A DNA stretch of 64,000 bases from CAIXSC01 sp046349855. GTDB lineage: Bacteria; Planctomycetota; Planctomycetia; Pirellulales; Pirellulaceae. The translations under genes and the position numbers were made by a program. Of this stretch, positions 25,376 through 35,583 are shown one piece after another. The stretch is from NCBI GenBank assembly GCA_046349855.1, contig JAXMBM010000034.1, forward strand, positions 8,652-72,651, written 5' to 3'. The notes beneath the pieces are model-generated. The model was given only the letters and a program-made list of their open reading frames with translations. It was not told the DNA's origin and made no database searches. The first letter of the stretch is position 1; every line of letters starts with the position of its first letter.

Positions 25376-26935
25376 TCACTTCGTTCGCGTCTCTGCCGCT
25401 CTTGTCACTGCCCCTTCATTCCACCACACACGAAAGCGTGGGTGAGGCAGCTCGCCGTCGCGCGGAAACTCCCCAACCGCCAGGTCCAGATCGCCGTCCC
25501 CGTCCAGATCGTCCAGCGTGAGGGTGGCGTGATCCATTCGCCCCCATTCGATGCCGTGGCGGCGGAACTCCTTCTTGTCAGTGCGTTCCAGCAAGACCAG
25601 CGATTGCTGCCGCTCGACGTCGAGCGCCGTCAACGGTTCGAACGGGAGAAATGCCGACGCCACGATGTCGCGATCGCCATCCCCGTCGACGTCACCGGCC
25701 ACCGCGCGATAGGCCCCCGGAAGCGGTGTGAGCAGCGTGTGACGGAAAGGAAACCGGCCCTCGTTTTCCAGCCAATAGACTCCGTGATACGGCTTGACGT
25801 GTTTATTGTCGAACGTGTCGCCGCTGGTGCCGAGAACATCCAGATCGCCATCGTCGTCCAGGTCGACCAGTTCGATGCCACTGGAACCAAACGAAGGGTC
25901 CTCGGCCGACCACAAGACCTGAGGAGAAAAAGTTCCGTCCCCCTGATTGAGAAAGGCCAACACGGTCTCCTGGTGCTGACTGACCAGGGCAATGAAATCG
26001 ATCCAGCCGTCGCCATTCAGGTCGCACGGCGGCACATGGATGGTTCCGGGATACGAGTACAGCACGCGGACACCAAAGGGGCCGGACGGATCGCGTCCTC
26101 CGGGATGCTCAAGCAACAGGATCCGCCCGGTGCGATGCCAGCCGAATTCGGCGACGACCAGATCGAGATCACCGTCTCGATCAAAATCGGCGGCCCGCAC
26201 ATCGGCCACCCGCCCCAGCCGATCGGCCAACACTCGTACCTGGTACCCGCGGCCCTCCTCGTCCCGCCGCAGCCACGTGACTCGGCCCGCCTGATGATCG
26301 GCCGGATCGAGGCTGCCGAGTTCCGCGACCAGCAGATCCTCACGACCATCCTGATCCAGATCGCACGGATCGAGGTGAGCCGGATTCGCCAGACGCGCCA
26401 GGACCGTGCCCGACCAACCTCCGCCCGCCACCCTCTGGGACTCGTATACTTCCCCCGAACGCATGTCGCTGGTGAGGAGTACCGCTGGTTGTCCGTCTCG
26501 TGCTGGCCGGAAGCAGACATTGGCAGTGGCCGGCAACAACGAGCGGTCGCCTTCCGGCCCATTGGCGGCCCGCCACTTGAGGGAAATCGCCGCGTCTGCT
26601 TCGGGCGGCAACGGAATCGAAAGTTCTTTCGGCGCCCGTTCTGTATAGAAGCGGACGACGTCCAGGATGCGCGGTACGCGGAGATCGCTGCGACCGGATT
26701 CGAAATAGAGGCCGAACCCCCGTTCGATCTCCTGCGGCCAGGCGTCTCGTGGAAATGTCTCGGGGCGAGGCAAGGCGTGGCAGTCGCCGCAAAACTGTCG
26801 GATCTCGGCCTCGACAGCGGCGGTGAGCGGCTCCGGCTTCTCGGCGACGGAGACGGCGGGTCCGTGCGGAGGGGCCTGCGGCGGGGCGCAACCAGCCAGC
26901 AGGATACAGAGTGCGAGGCGTCGGATTTTCGCCAC
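25376..26935 (-). CDS. FG-GAP/VCBS-repeat lipoprotein with a c-type haem motif
   Basis: A 519-aa exported protein. The GTG at 26935 follows GGGGGA by 6 bp and gives a short lipoprotein signal ending LLAGC (Cys ~14). Next comes a haem motif CGDCH (residues ~46-50) with a downstream Met, then repeated calcium-binding DxDxDG units of a beta-propeller: DLDQDGREDLLVAE, DFDRDGDLDLVVAE, DLNGDGWIDFIA, DLDDDGDLDVLG, DVDGDGDRDIVAS and DLDGDGDLDLAVGE. Such planctomycete proteins probably bind carbohydrate or transfer electrons outside the cell. No ATG start fits; the frame upstream to 27277 is non-conserved and overlaps the divergent TPR gene. Confidence 0.88.
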   Translation of the reverse strand: MAKIRRLALCILLAGCAPPQAPPHGPAVSVAEKPEPLTAAVEAEIRQFCGDCHALPRPETFPRDAWPQEIERGFGLYFESGRSDLRVPRILDVVRFYTERAPKELSIPLPPEADAAISLKWRAANGPEGDRSLLPATANVCFRPARDGQPAVLLTSDMRSGEVYESQRVAGGGWSGTVLARLANPAHLDPCDLDQDGREDLLVAELGSLDPADHQAGRVTWLRRDEEGRGYQVRVLADRLGRVADVRAADFDRDGDLDLVVAEFGWHRTGRILLLEHPGGRDPSGPFGVRVLYSYPGTIHVPPCDLNGDGWIDFIALVSQHQETVLAFLNQGDGTFSPQVLWSAEDPSFGSSGIELVDLDDDGDLDVLGTSGDTFDNKHVKPYHGVYWLENEGRFPFRHTLLTPLPGAYRAVAGDVDGDGDRDIVASAFLPFEPLTALDVERQQSLVLLERTDKKEFRRHGIEWGRMDHATLTLDDLDGDGDLDLAVGEFPRDGELPHPRFRVWWNEGAVTRAAETRTK

Positions 26936-27032
26936 GGAAGTCCCCCTTGGATCGACGTCACTATATACTCTGAGCGCCGCCACCGTGAACGGCTCTCGAC
27001 TGCGGCCCTTGATTCCGCCCGGGAATCTGTTT

Positions 27033-28289
27033 GTGAAACGTCCGTCACGCGCCGCCCGTGCCTCCTCATCAACCGCTCCCGCGTCCCCGGTGCGCACCGG
27101 CCGCCTGCGGCGTTGGCTCGGAGTTGTCGTACTCGGCCTGCTGCTGGTCTTCGCGGGTGGCTGGGGCGCACGGTGGGCGATGCGTGCGGCCGCCCGTCGT
27201 GCTCTGGAACGCCGCCAGTTGGAAGACGCCAGCCTGTGGCTCGACCGGCTCGATCGCTGGGGCGGCAGCGGGGCCACCGAATGGTTGCTGCGGGCCCGAG
27301 TCCTGCGACGGATGGGACAAGTGTCCGGGGCCCTCGCCAGCCTCGAGCAGGCCGCCGCTGCCGGTGCGGACGAATCCGACTTGCTCCGCGCCGCCGTGCT
27401 CGCCCGAGCGCAAGCGGGCCAGTTGCCGGACGACGCCCGAGTACTGCGTGAACTGCTGGCCCAATCCCCTGGCGAGAGTCAGGAGATCTACGAGGCCTTT
27501 GCCCTGGGGCGAGTCTCGACCGGCCGAGTAACCGACGCGGTCCAGGTGTTGGACGATTGGCAGCGGGATTTTCCCGCCGATCCGTTGCCCCATTACGTCC
27601 GCGGCGTGCTGCAGCGCGACATTGGCTGGTCTCACAAGGCCGAGGCCGAATTTCGTGCCGCGCTGGCCCTCGATCCACACCACTCCGATGCGGCTCGCGA
27701 GTTGGCCGTGCTCGTCATGCGTTCCCAGCACTACGACGAGGCCATTCCGCTGTTCCATACGGCCCTGTCGGGTGCCGGGGATAACCTTCCAGCTCATGTC
27801 GGGCTGGCACATTGCCATCGGATGCTCGGAGCCACCACGACCGCGCGTCAGATTCTGTTGCCACTGGTTGCGGGTCGACATCCGGATGTCGGAGCGCTCG
27901 CCGAGCTGGGACGCCTGGAGTTGATGGAAGGGCACTACGACGCGGCGCTCGATTTGCTCGCACAAGCGCGACGAACCCTGCCACGCAATTCCGAGATTAA
28001 CTACGCGTATGCCTCGGCGCTGGCCGCGCTGGGGCGTCACGAAGCGGCCGCCACCTCGTTCCGCTTCGCGATCGAGGCCCGCCGGTCGGTGCGCCGCATC
28101 GCGGAACTGATGGAACTGCTGAAATCTCACCCCGACAATCCCGATCTGCGCTGCGAGATCGCACGCTTGTCGCTGGAATATGGCGAACCGCGCGACGCCG
28201 CCGGCTGGGCTCAAAGCGTCCTGGATCGCGATCCTCAGAACGCGGCCGCTCTGGAAATCATGGAACTGCTGCGCAACACGACTCGCTAG
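27033..28289 (+). CDS. Membrane-anchored TPR-repeat protein
   Basis: A 418-aa protein with an Arg/Ser-rich cytoplasmic N-terminus, one TM helix LGVVVLGLLLVFAGGWG (residues ~30-46) and then ~10 tetratricopeptide-like helical repeats, for example HYVRGVLQRDIGWSHKAEAEFRAALALDP and YAYASALAALGRHEAAATSFRFAIE (given as two separate repeats). The TPR array would face the periplasm and act as a protein-binding scaffold. The start GTG at 27033 is inferred from the position of the TM helix and the non-coding character upstream. It is divergent from the FG-GAP gene across 97 bp, which should hold both promoters. Confidence 0.82.
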   Translation: MKRPSRAARASSSTAPASPVRTGRLRRWLGVVVLGLLLVFAGGWGARWAMRAAARRALERRQLEDASLWLDRLDRWGGSGATEWLLRARVLRRMGQVSGALASLEQAAAAGADESDLLRAAVLARAQAGQLPDDARVLRELLAQSPGESQEIYEAFALGRVSTGRVTDAVQVLDDWQRDFPADPLPHYVRGVLQRDIGWSHKAEAEFRAALALDPHHSDAARELAVLVMRSQHYDEAIPLFHTALSGAGDNLPAHVGLAHCHRMLGATTTARQILLPLVAGRHPDVGALAELGRLELMEGHYDAALDLLAQARRTLPRNSEINYAYASALAALGRHEAAATSFRFAIEARRSVRRIAELMELLKSHPDNPDLRCEIARLSLEYGEPRDAAGWAQSVLDRDPQNAAALEIMELLRNTTR

Positions 28290-28290
28290 T

Positions 28291-28410
28291 GCTCGGTCCA
28301 AACCAGGACTGCGGGTTGCGTCACCGTACAACGAACTGTCCGTCCGTTGTTTCCGATCCCCCGCACGACGGATGCGAAGTCCATCGTGCCCGAAGACAAA
28401 GAGTTGACGG
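28291..28410 (+). repeat. Diverged intergenic repeat, copy B
   Basis: Begins one base after the TPR stop, running GCTCGGTCCAAACC to AAAGAGTTG. It shares ordered blocks with 20693-20820 (see that entry) in the same orientation. Confidence 0.45.
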
Positions 28411-28448
28411 CGCATTTCGCGGGCGACTGCCGCCTGGGCCGCCATCGT

Positions 28449-29969
28449 TCACACCGAACGCCAGCGGGGCCGCTGGAACAGCTTCACTTCCGGCGTAAAG
28501 GGGACGCATTCATCGAGCGGGAACAGGGGACGAGCGCAGCGCACGTGTCCCAGACGCCGCACGTTGGCACTCGTGGCCCCCGGCGCATCGACGTGGATCA
28601 GTCGCGCGCACCAGCTGGCAAACATCTGGTGCTCGCAGTGCGGTGACTTGACGACCACCAGATCGAAATGTCGCGGGTCCTGGCCATTCGCGAAAAACCA
28701 CGAACGATCAAACAGACTCACCGGACGCGATCCCACCACCAGGGTGATGCGATCTGCTTCCAACACCGCCGTGTCGCCCGAATCCCACGGCCAGCCAAAC
28801 GACTCACTGCGAAACTTGCCGTCCGACAGCGACCGCACCCGAACATCCAGTTCCAGCGGGGGAAACCGCTGCGGATCGATGGCCCCGCCCACCGTCACGC
28901 GCAGCCGACCGTTCACCCCCGCGGCAAACGCGCGGCGGACCGCTGGCGGATCGACCACGGGTGCGAGAACACGCCCTGGGTAACCCTGCCGCAGGACCTC
29001 GCGGACAATCGCCGTACTGTCCCCGGAGGCCCCGGAACTGGTGGCGTCCGCCGCATCCATGAGAACGACGGTGCCGACCGTCACCTCCCGCGCCTGCCGA
29101 ATCGCCTCCGACAATGGAGTCAGCGGCACCTGCATCCGCTCGTGATGTTCCCAGAAGCGGTGGGCCAGTTCGAGCGCTTCCTGGCTGGCCTGGGCGGAAT
29201 CGTTATCGAACACGGCCAGGCTGACCGTCCCGAGTTCCGGGACGTCGGTGAACGGATTTCCCCACAGCACGGCGGCCGACAGCCCCCGAGGCAGTGATTC
29301 GATCGCGCGGGCCCGCTGGATACAGTGGCGGATCAATCCCGTTTCGGTAATCAGTTCGTCCCCGCGCACCAGGGCAGGAATCTTGACCCGCGCTGTGACC
29401 GGGCGTGCCCCCGCGAACAGAATGCGCTGCAGCACACGCGCCGCCCGCGCTCCGGTCTCGAAGAAATCGACGTGCGGATAGGTATGGTAGGCGACGACCG
29501 CATCACTCGCTTCGAGCATGCGATCGGTGAGAATGCCATGCAGATCCAGCGACACGACAAACGGGAGCTCCGCCCCCAGCCGCCGCCGCGATTCCTGCAG
29601 CAGGAATCCCTCGGGATCGTCCTCTCCTTCGGCCTGCATGGCACCGTGGAGGGAAAAGTAAACGGCGTCCAGCGCGCCGCCGCGGGCCGCCGACTCCAGG
29701 TCCCCGAGAAACTCATCGGCCAGTCGAGCGAAATCGGCCGCGGCCAGGATCCCTCCCGAGGTGTTCGCGCTGGCCCCGAATGCCGGTACCAACTCGATGC
29801 GACTGTCGGCCCCCAGCACGTCCAACGCTCCCCCCATCTCCTCCCGGCATCGCCGATGATGCGCAATCAACTCGGCGCCACGAGCCACACGAAAGTCGCC
29901 GTAGTGGCTTCGCGATGGATTGAAGGAGGAGACCTCCTGTTTGCACTCGGCCAACGCGACTCGGACCAT
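28449..29969 (-). CDS. M81-family metallopeptidase (MlrC-like)
   Basis: A 506-aa protein of the M81/MlrC family, named for the microcystin-degradation peptidase. Features: ALAECKQEVSSFNP at the N-terminus, FSLHGAM, the metal-ligand segments SLDLHGILTDRM and YHTYPHVDFFETG, and LMDAADATSSGASGDST near residue 310. Members are zinc enzymes whose natural substrates are mostly unknown, probably small peptides or amides. No signal peptide is seen, so it is cytoplasmic. The stop lies just past the intergenic repeat and the gene is on its own. Confidence 0.9.
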   Translation of the reverse strand: MVRVALAECKQEVSSFNPSRSHYGDFRVARGAELIAHHRRCREEMGGALDVLGADSRIELVPAFGASANTSGGILAAADFARLADEFLGDLESAARGGALDAVYFSLHGAMQAEGEDDPEGFLLQESRRRLGAELPFVVSLDLHGILTDRMLEASDAVVAYHTYPHVDFFETGARAARVLQRILFAGARPVTARVKIPALVRGDELITETGLIRHCIQRARAIESLPRGLSAAVLWGNPFTDVPELGTVSLAVFDNDSAQASQEALELAHRFWEHHERMQVPLTPLSEAIRQAREVTVGTVVLMDAADATSSGASGDSTAIVREVLRQGYPGRVLAPVVDPPAVRRAFAAGVNGRLRVTVGGAIDPQRFPPLELDVRVRSLSDGKFRSESFGWPWDSGDTAVLEADRITLVVGSRPVSLFDRSWFFANGQDPRHFDLVVVKSPHCEHQMFASWCARLIHVDAPGATSANVRRLGHVRCARPLFPLDECVPFTPEVKLFQRPRWRSV

Positions 29970-30032
29970 GAATCACCTCGCTGCAACTCGCGGTGGATCC
30001 GCGGGTCGATCGGATTGCCGTGCGTCCGCCTG

Positions 30033-32790
30033 TCACCGCGTGGCGGCCGGCGTGGGAGCGTGAAAATAAATGGCATCCAGGTTCATCAGCCCTCCCGCCC
30101 CCTGGGGATGAGTGAAGCGGATGATGATGTCGTGTCGTCCCGTGCACGGTTGACCGTCAGGCAGGCGTAATGCCACCGTCCGTTCGTAGAACTTTTCCCA
30201 GTGACCATTGACCTCGACGGGCACCTGCGCAAGCAACGGGCCCGCGGGCTGATCCATCCGGATCTCCACCGCCCCGCCAGCCCCCGCGGACGCCAGCCAC
30301 AGCGTCACGCGATCGACCTGGCCGAGTTCCAGATCGCGGAACCGCAGGTAATGCCCATGGTTGATCGCCCCGACAAAGCGGCCTCCGCTGGCGTTGTTGG
30401 ACGACAGCACCTGCGAGCCCTGGATTTCGTCCGCCGCCTCGGCTTCGCAGCGTCGCGGACGAAGAAACAAGACCGCCGACGCGGACAGCGGCGGAACCTC
30501 GCCCGCGCCCCGATCGACGTAGGTGGCTTCCAACCGCACATGTCCGATCTTGCCCGCTTCCCCTGGCGAAGGAGGAATCTCGCCGACGAGTCCGTGAAAA
30601 ATGCGGACCAGACCGGATGGTTCCAGTCCCATTACCCAACTCACCATCTCCCGCACCTCGGCCGCCGTATGCTGGCCGTGCGGAATCATCGGAATCTTGC
30701 CCCACACTCCGGTGGATCCCTGGAGCACGCGTTGCACCGACGTTTCCAAAGCGCCCGCCTGACCGCGGTACTTCGTGGCAATTTCCAGCAACGGCGGGCC
30801 GACCCGTTTCTGGTCCACGGAATGGCAATTGAAACAGTCGCTGCGTTTCATCAACCGCATGCCCAACGGACCGGCATCGGGCGAAGAGGTTCCTTCCGCC
30901 GGAGGACGCGGTCCCGTCCCCAGGACCGCCTGAACCGTGGTCCGAGGAACGGCCGATGAATCGAGATACTCCAGGTCGTCTTGTTCCGCGGCCTGTTCAT
31001 CGTTCGTGCCATCTTCCCGATCGAGGACGCGCAAGCGATACGCCACCGGTTGGTCGAGATCAAAGAAGTCTCCGGACTGCGGCGCGAGGAATCGCACATC
31101 GGGCCGCGAGTTCCCTACCAGTACGGGCAGCTGTGCCGCTCGCTGGGCACCGTGTGAATCGGTGACCACCAGTTCCACGTTATAGACCCCCGGTTCCTCG
31201 AATGTTACGCGTGGTTGCGGCTCGCGCGAGACCACGCGGGGCTTCGCCGCCGCTCCTTCCGCGGCCCGGTACACGCGCCACTCGAAGCTGAGTTGATCAT
31301 CGGCGTCCTTATCGACGGTTCCCTGGCTGGAGAGCGCGACGACGAGCGGCGGGCGGCCGAGGTTATTTTCGGCGGCCACCTGGACGTACGGCGCTCGATT
31401 CCCCGCCACGTAATCGATGCGCACCAGCCGCGCGTTGGCGTTGACGCCCCACGTCTCGCCGTATTCGAGAAGGTAGAGCGCACCTTCCGGGCCGAACTCC
31501 AGGTCAATCGGGCGCGACAACGGTTGTTCAGGCCAGAACGGCTCGATGCGCGCGACGCGATGGTCGTCGGTGAAATGCACGACTTTGATCCAGTTCCGCG
31601 TCCACTCGTAGATCAATAGAGCGCCATCGTACGCGCGGGGAAATCGCGTCGTCGAAGTCGAGGATTCCGCGTAGTGATACACGGGTCCGGCACAGGCGGT
31701 CCGCCCACCCTGGCCCAGTTCGGGGAACTCCTCCGAAGCACCGTAGGGATAGTACAGCAGCGCCGGTTGCGCCGGCGGCAGGACGCGCGCTCCCGTGTTG
31801 TTGGGCGAGGCATTCACCGGCGCCGCCGGGTCGAACCGTGGACCGATCTTTCCCTGTGGCAAAATCGACCGCCGAGTAGGGCTGATTGTCGGCGATGAAA
31901 TAGGGCCAGCCGAAGTTGCCGGCGCGCCGCGCCTGATTGATCTCGTCATAGCCACGCGGCCCTCGAGGTCCCGCATTCCCCGCATCTGGCCCCACCTCTC
32001 CCCAGTACACGAACCCGGTCACCGCATCGACCGACATCCGCCACGGATTGCGACATCCCATCACGTAGATCTCGGGCCTCCCCTGCGAACCGTCGCGGGG
32101 AAACAGATTCCCCTCCGGGATCTCGTAGCCCCCCTCGGGCGTCGGCCGGATGCGAAGGATCTTGCCGTTGTAGCTGTGCGTGTTGGCGGACGACTTCTGC
32201 GCATCCCACGGCGCCCGACCGGGACGCTCGTCCAGCGGAGCATAGCCCTGCGAGTCGCCGTGAGGATGCGTGTTGTCACCCGTGGCGATAAACAACTCGC
32301 CCCGCGGTCCGAACTGCAACGAGCCCGCGTGATGACAGCACTCCTTGCGCTGCTCCTCGTATTTCAACAAGACCCGCTCGGAACTCAGGTCCAGCAGTCC
32401 GTCCTTCAACGTAAAACGACTCACATGCTGCCCGGAAAAGTCCGGCGGTGAGTACTGCAGATACACCCACGAGGTTTCCGCAAACCGAGGATCGAGCGCC
32501 AGTCCGATCAGGCCATTCTCCTGTTCGGTCGTGACTTTCAATTCGCCCACCAGCCGCACGGTGCGCGTGCCCGGATGAAACGCCTTCAGCTTGCCCGCCA
32601 GTTCGATGAAGTACACGGTTCCGTCCGGTGCCACCGCCAACTCCATCGGCTGCACCAACCCCGACGCCAGGACATTCCATTCAAAGCGACTCGAATCCAC
32701 GGGCGGCTCGGCGCCGTCGACCCGCTGCACGAGCCCTCCCAGAGACGCCACCGACAACATCCCGACGACGAACCGTGTGAACCAGCGCAT
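30033..32790 (-). pseudogene. PQQ sugar (sorbosone) dehydrogenase-PKD-cytochrome c-CBM6 protein, frameshifted
   Basis: A multidomain secreted dehydrogenase split between two frames. Frame one (from the ATG at 32790; signal peptide, then a six-bladed glucose/sorbosone dehydrogenase propeller with HHAGSLQFGPRGELFIATGDN and GCRNPWRMSVD) reads to YSAVDFATGK. Frame two continues directly with IGPRFDPAAPVNASPNNTG, a join expected in homologues. The shift is one base, near 31848-31854 at GGGAAAG. Downstream are a PKD-like domain, one haem motif CFNCH with a cytochrome c domain, and a C-terminal CBM6-like module (ASGGRFVGAINHGHYLRF). It may be a real lesion or a sequencing error. It starts 8 bp after the LarA-like stop. 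Confidence 0.85.
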
Positions 32791-32798
32791 GGTGACCA

Positions 32799-34106
32799 CT
32801 ACTCCGACGCGTCCTTTCCCGCTCCCGCTCCCTCACCAAACCGGCCCCGATAGGCCCACAGGCCGAGAGCCGGATTGGCGATGAAATAGACCTGCTCGCC
32901 ATCGTCCATCGTGTTCCAGCCTGGCCGCAGGCGTTGGGGATCGTAGCGCTGCAACTGCGGACCCAGTTCGGCGTATTCGTAACCCACGCCCTCGATCTCC
33001 TGTCGCGTCAGCCCTCCCGGACAGTAAGTGATCGCGAAACGTTTTTCGGACGAGCCATGAATCAGATGCGCCGCCGCCGACAGATTGTTCTGCAGATCGG
33101 CATTGTGCCGCATGAATTCGAGGATCTCCGGAGTGGTCCGGTAACCGTACTTGCGGATCAACGCGTCGATCTGCGGATCCTCACCAAACGTCTTGACGCC
33201 GGGCGCCAGCACCGTCAGCCGACCACCGTCTGCCAGAGCCATGCGAGTGCGATAGATCGATTTGTTTCCCAGCCAGGTGCTATGGAATTCCTCGGGGTCC
33301 AGGTACACCACCACACGCGACAAGGGGGCGTCGAGCAGCGTGAAGTTCACCTCCAGCGACAAGGCACTGGCCCGCTCAAAACACTCGACGTCGTCACCGA
33401 TATACAGCCCGCGGGTCACCAGTTCGCCCCGTTCGTCGGCCCCCACGACGGTGAGGACGTACAGCAGCGGCAGGTGACGGCAGAAGTGCTCCTGAGCGTA
33501 ATTGAGGATCCGCCGCAACGGCGTGTCGGCGCGGCCCATCATCCGCTCCATGCCGTACGCTGCACCGATGAAATGACTTTCGTTGATCCCCGCCACTCCG
33601 CCCGTGCCAACGAAAATGTTCTTGTTGTAGTTCGCCATGCCGATCACTTCGTGCGGCACCACCTGCCCCAACGACAGGATCAGATCGTGGCCCCCCGACC
33701 AGACCAGCTTGTTCAACTGGGCCGGCCAGGGACGCGCCCAGATTCCGTCTGTCACCTGACTGACGAACTCCGCCGGCACCTCGCCAATCGTCACCACATC
33801 GTCGCGCCAGCGATGCTCGCGAACGAGCGTCCGCGGGAGTCCGGGGAACATCTTCTCCAGCTGCCAATCCGGCATGGGGACATGCGTTCCCAGCGCCGGC
33901 ATGACATCGACCAGTCGCTCACCGAAATACTCGTAAGTAAGGCAGGTGAGCAAGCCACCGCGACTGTTGAATCGGGTGAAATCGGGGGGCAGCGCCAGCA
34001 CCCGCCGGCGCTCGCCCAGTGTCCGGAAGACACTCCACAGCGCCGTGCGAACATCCTGGTCAGTCAGAACGGTCGTGGGAGATCCGGCCGAGAAATAGGT
34101 AGTCAT
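32799..34106 (-). CDS. LarA-like (DUF2088) nickel-pincer racemase family protein
   Basis: A 435-aa protein resembling lactate racemase LarA: ALPPDFTRFNSRGG at the N-terminus, the catalytic-loop-like SLGQVVPHEVIGMANYNKNIFVG, then GADERGELVTRGLYIGDD and a C-terminal domain. LarA needs a nickel-pincer cofactor; its maturation genes (larB, larC, larE) are not in the window. The true substrate may be another alpha-hydroxyacid. The ATG at 34106 has no clear Shine-Dalgarno. It is followed after 8 bp by the sorbosone dehydrogenase gene, so they form an operon, perhaps for sugar-acid metabolism. Confidence 0.82.
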   Translation of the reverse strand: MTTYFSAGSPTTVLTDQDVRTALWSVFRTLGERRRVLALPPDFTRFNSRGGLLTCLTYEYFGERLVDVMPALGTHVPMPDWQLEKMFPGLPRTLVREHRWRDDVVTIGEVPAEFVSQVTDGIWARPWPAQLNKLVWSGGHDLILSLGQVVPHEVIGMANYNKNIFVGTGGVAGINESHFIGAAYGMERMMGRADTPLRRILNYAQEHFCRHLPLLYVLTVVGADERGELVTRGLYIGDDVECFERASALSLEVNFTLLDAPLSRVVVYLDPEEFHSTWLGNKSIYRTRMALADGGRLTVLAPGVKTFGEDPQIDALIRKYGYRTTPEILEFMRHNADLQNNLSAAAHLIHGSSEKRFAITYCPGGLTRQEIEGVGYEYAELGPQLQRYDPQRLRPGWNTMDDGEQVYFIANPALGLWAYRGRFGEGAGAGKDASE

Positions 34107-34307
34107 GCAAAAGGAAGTGCGGCGCGATCGCGGGCCGCCGTTCAAGTCACGGGGAGAAGCCCCAAGCGGGGTCGTCAAGCGGCACGGTACCACGCTCGCG
34201 GGACCAGAACAATGGCGGACGAGCCGGCTTGCGTGACCTGTCCCGGCGCGGCAAGCTGGCCTCCGTTGGCAACCGCTTCCGCGTCCCACTCAACTGGAGG
34301 ACCTCGC

Positions 34308-35247
34308 ATGACCCGCACCTTGTCAGCCTTCGTCAGCATCACCCTGTTGTCGCTGGCGTCCCGCTGCCGGCCGCCGATCCGGCGCCGACCATCGCCGGCA
34401 TCGGCCCGACGGGCCCGATCAAGAAGCTCCACACTTCCCTGCAATTCACCGAGGGTCCGGCCGCGGATCGGCGAGGTAACCTGTACTTCAGCGACATCCC
34501 CGCCGACCGTATCTACCAGCTTGATTCCCAGGGTCAGCTATCGGTCTTCCTCGAGCCGTCCCACCACACCAATGGCTTGATGATCAACGCCGCCGGCCAC
34601 CTCGTGGCCTGTGAGATGGACGGCCGGATCGTGGAAATCGACCTCGCGACCAAGAAGGTTACACCGCTGGCCGCTCAGTTTGCCGGCCAACGTTTCAACG
34701 CTCCCAATGACCTCGTGCTGGACCAGGCCGGCGGCGTTTATTTCACCGACCCGCGCTTCCGGGCCCCCATGCCATTGCCGCAAGGCAAGGAAGCGTTCTA
34801 CTACCTCAGCGCCGCCGGTCAGGTCACGCGTCTGGGTGACCAGCTTGCCGCTCCCAATGGCATCATCCTCTCCCCCGACGAAGAAAGACGCTGTACGTCA
34901 TTCCCTCGATGCAGAAGACCATGTACGCCTATCCCGTGGACGCCCCGGGCAAGCTGGGCGAAGGGCGAGTCTTCTGCGAGCTGGCTCAACGGGAACCGCA
35001 AGGAAACGGTGGCGGCGATGGCCTGACGATCGACGTGCGGGGCAATCTCTACATCACGTCGGCGCTGGGGATCCAGGTCTTCAGTCCGGCCGGTCAGGCG
35101 TTGGGCGTCATCGCCTTCCCCGAACAGCCCGCCAACGCCACGTTCGGCGGCCCCGACAACAAGACGCTGTATGTGACCGCCCGCACCAGCCTGTACTCCG
35201 CCCCCATGGAAGTTCCCGGCCACATCTTCCCCGGCCGTCGGCCGTAG
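34308..35247 (+). pseudogene. SMP-30/gluconolactonase-family secreted protein with two frameshifts
   Basis: The reading frame changes twice. The ATG at 34308 (GGAGG 7 bp upstream) gives a signal peptide MTRTLSAFVSITLLSLAS, then a one-base shift near 34350-34370 leads into PAADPAPTIAG and the six-bladed propeller with FTEGPAADRRGNLYFSDI, NAPNDLVLDQAGGVYFTDP and NGIILSPDE. A second shift near 34881-34890 (a lost A in GAAGAAAGACG restores KTLYVIPSMQKT) leads to the third part, ending SAPMEVPGHIFPG. The metal ligands Glu, Asn and Asn/Asp are present. It would hydrolyse sugar lactones, a suitable partner for the neighbouring dehydrogenase. Confidence 0.85.
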
Positions 35248-35283
35248 CTCATGGCAAGTCCCAGCGTCATTTAGTCATTGTCG

Positions 35284-35302
35284 TGGACCACTCCGTGGTC
35301 CA
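35284..35302. repeat. Dispersed palindrome, copy 2
   Basis: Arms TGGACCAC and GTGGTCCA around TCC; the exact reverse complement of 5358-5376. It can be extended by one G-C pair at 35283/35303. Confidence 0.55.
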
Positions 35303-35516
35303 CATTGCCGTCATTTCGCGGGACAACACCACGAGAGAGTAAGGCGCCCGAGAACGCGAAGTAACAGAGTCCATCTCACTAGCGGCACGAGCATCCCCCT
35401 CTCGCAGCTGCCCGCAGCCGCTCGGCGAAGGGAAGTGATGCTCTCCAAAGCGGAACCACCGCAGGCGTCAAGGCACGATGAACCAGCGGCCGTCTGCAGG
35501 CAGGAGCACAGCCTCG

Positions 35517-35565
35517 CTGGTCCTCCCGCCGTGCTGGTCCTCCCGCCGTGCTGGTTCACCCGCCG
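35517..35565 (+). repeat. 17-bp tandem repeat, about three copies
   Basis: CTGGTCCTCCCGCCGTG occurs twice exactly (35517-35533, 35534-35550), followed by a diverged third copy CTGGTTCACCCGCCG. It lies just past the stop of the giant secreted protein gene. Confidence 0.75.
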
Positions 35566-35583
35566 TAACATCACCGGTTGACG

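Larger units (their letters stand above)
35248..35583. other. Intergenic region with palindrome and short tandem repeat
   Basis: 336 bp between convergent genes with no coding signal. It contains the second copy of the dispersed palindrome and a threefold 17-bp repeat, both listed separately. Confidence 0.6.

Noticed and set aside
26017..27678. 553-codon minus frame overlapping the FG-GAP and TPR genes
   Set aside because: Low-complexity Arg/Pro/Ser translation overlapping two well-supported genes in other frames.
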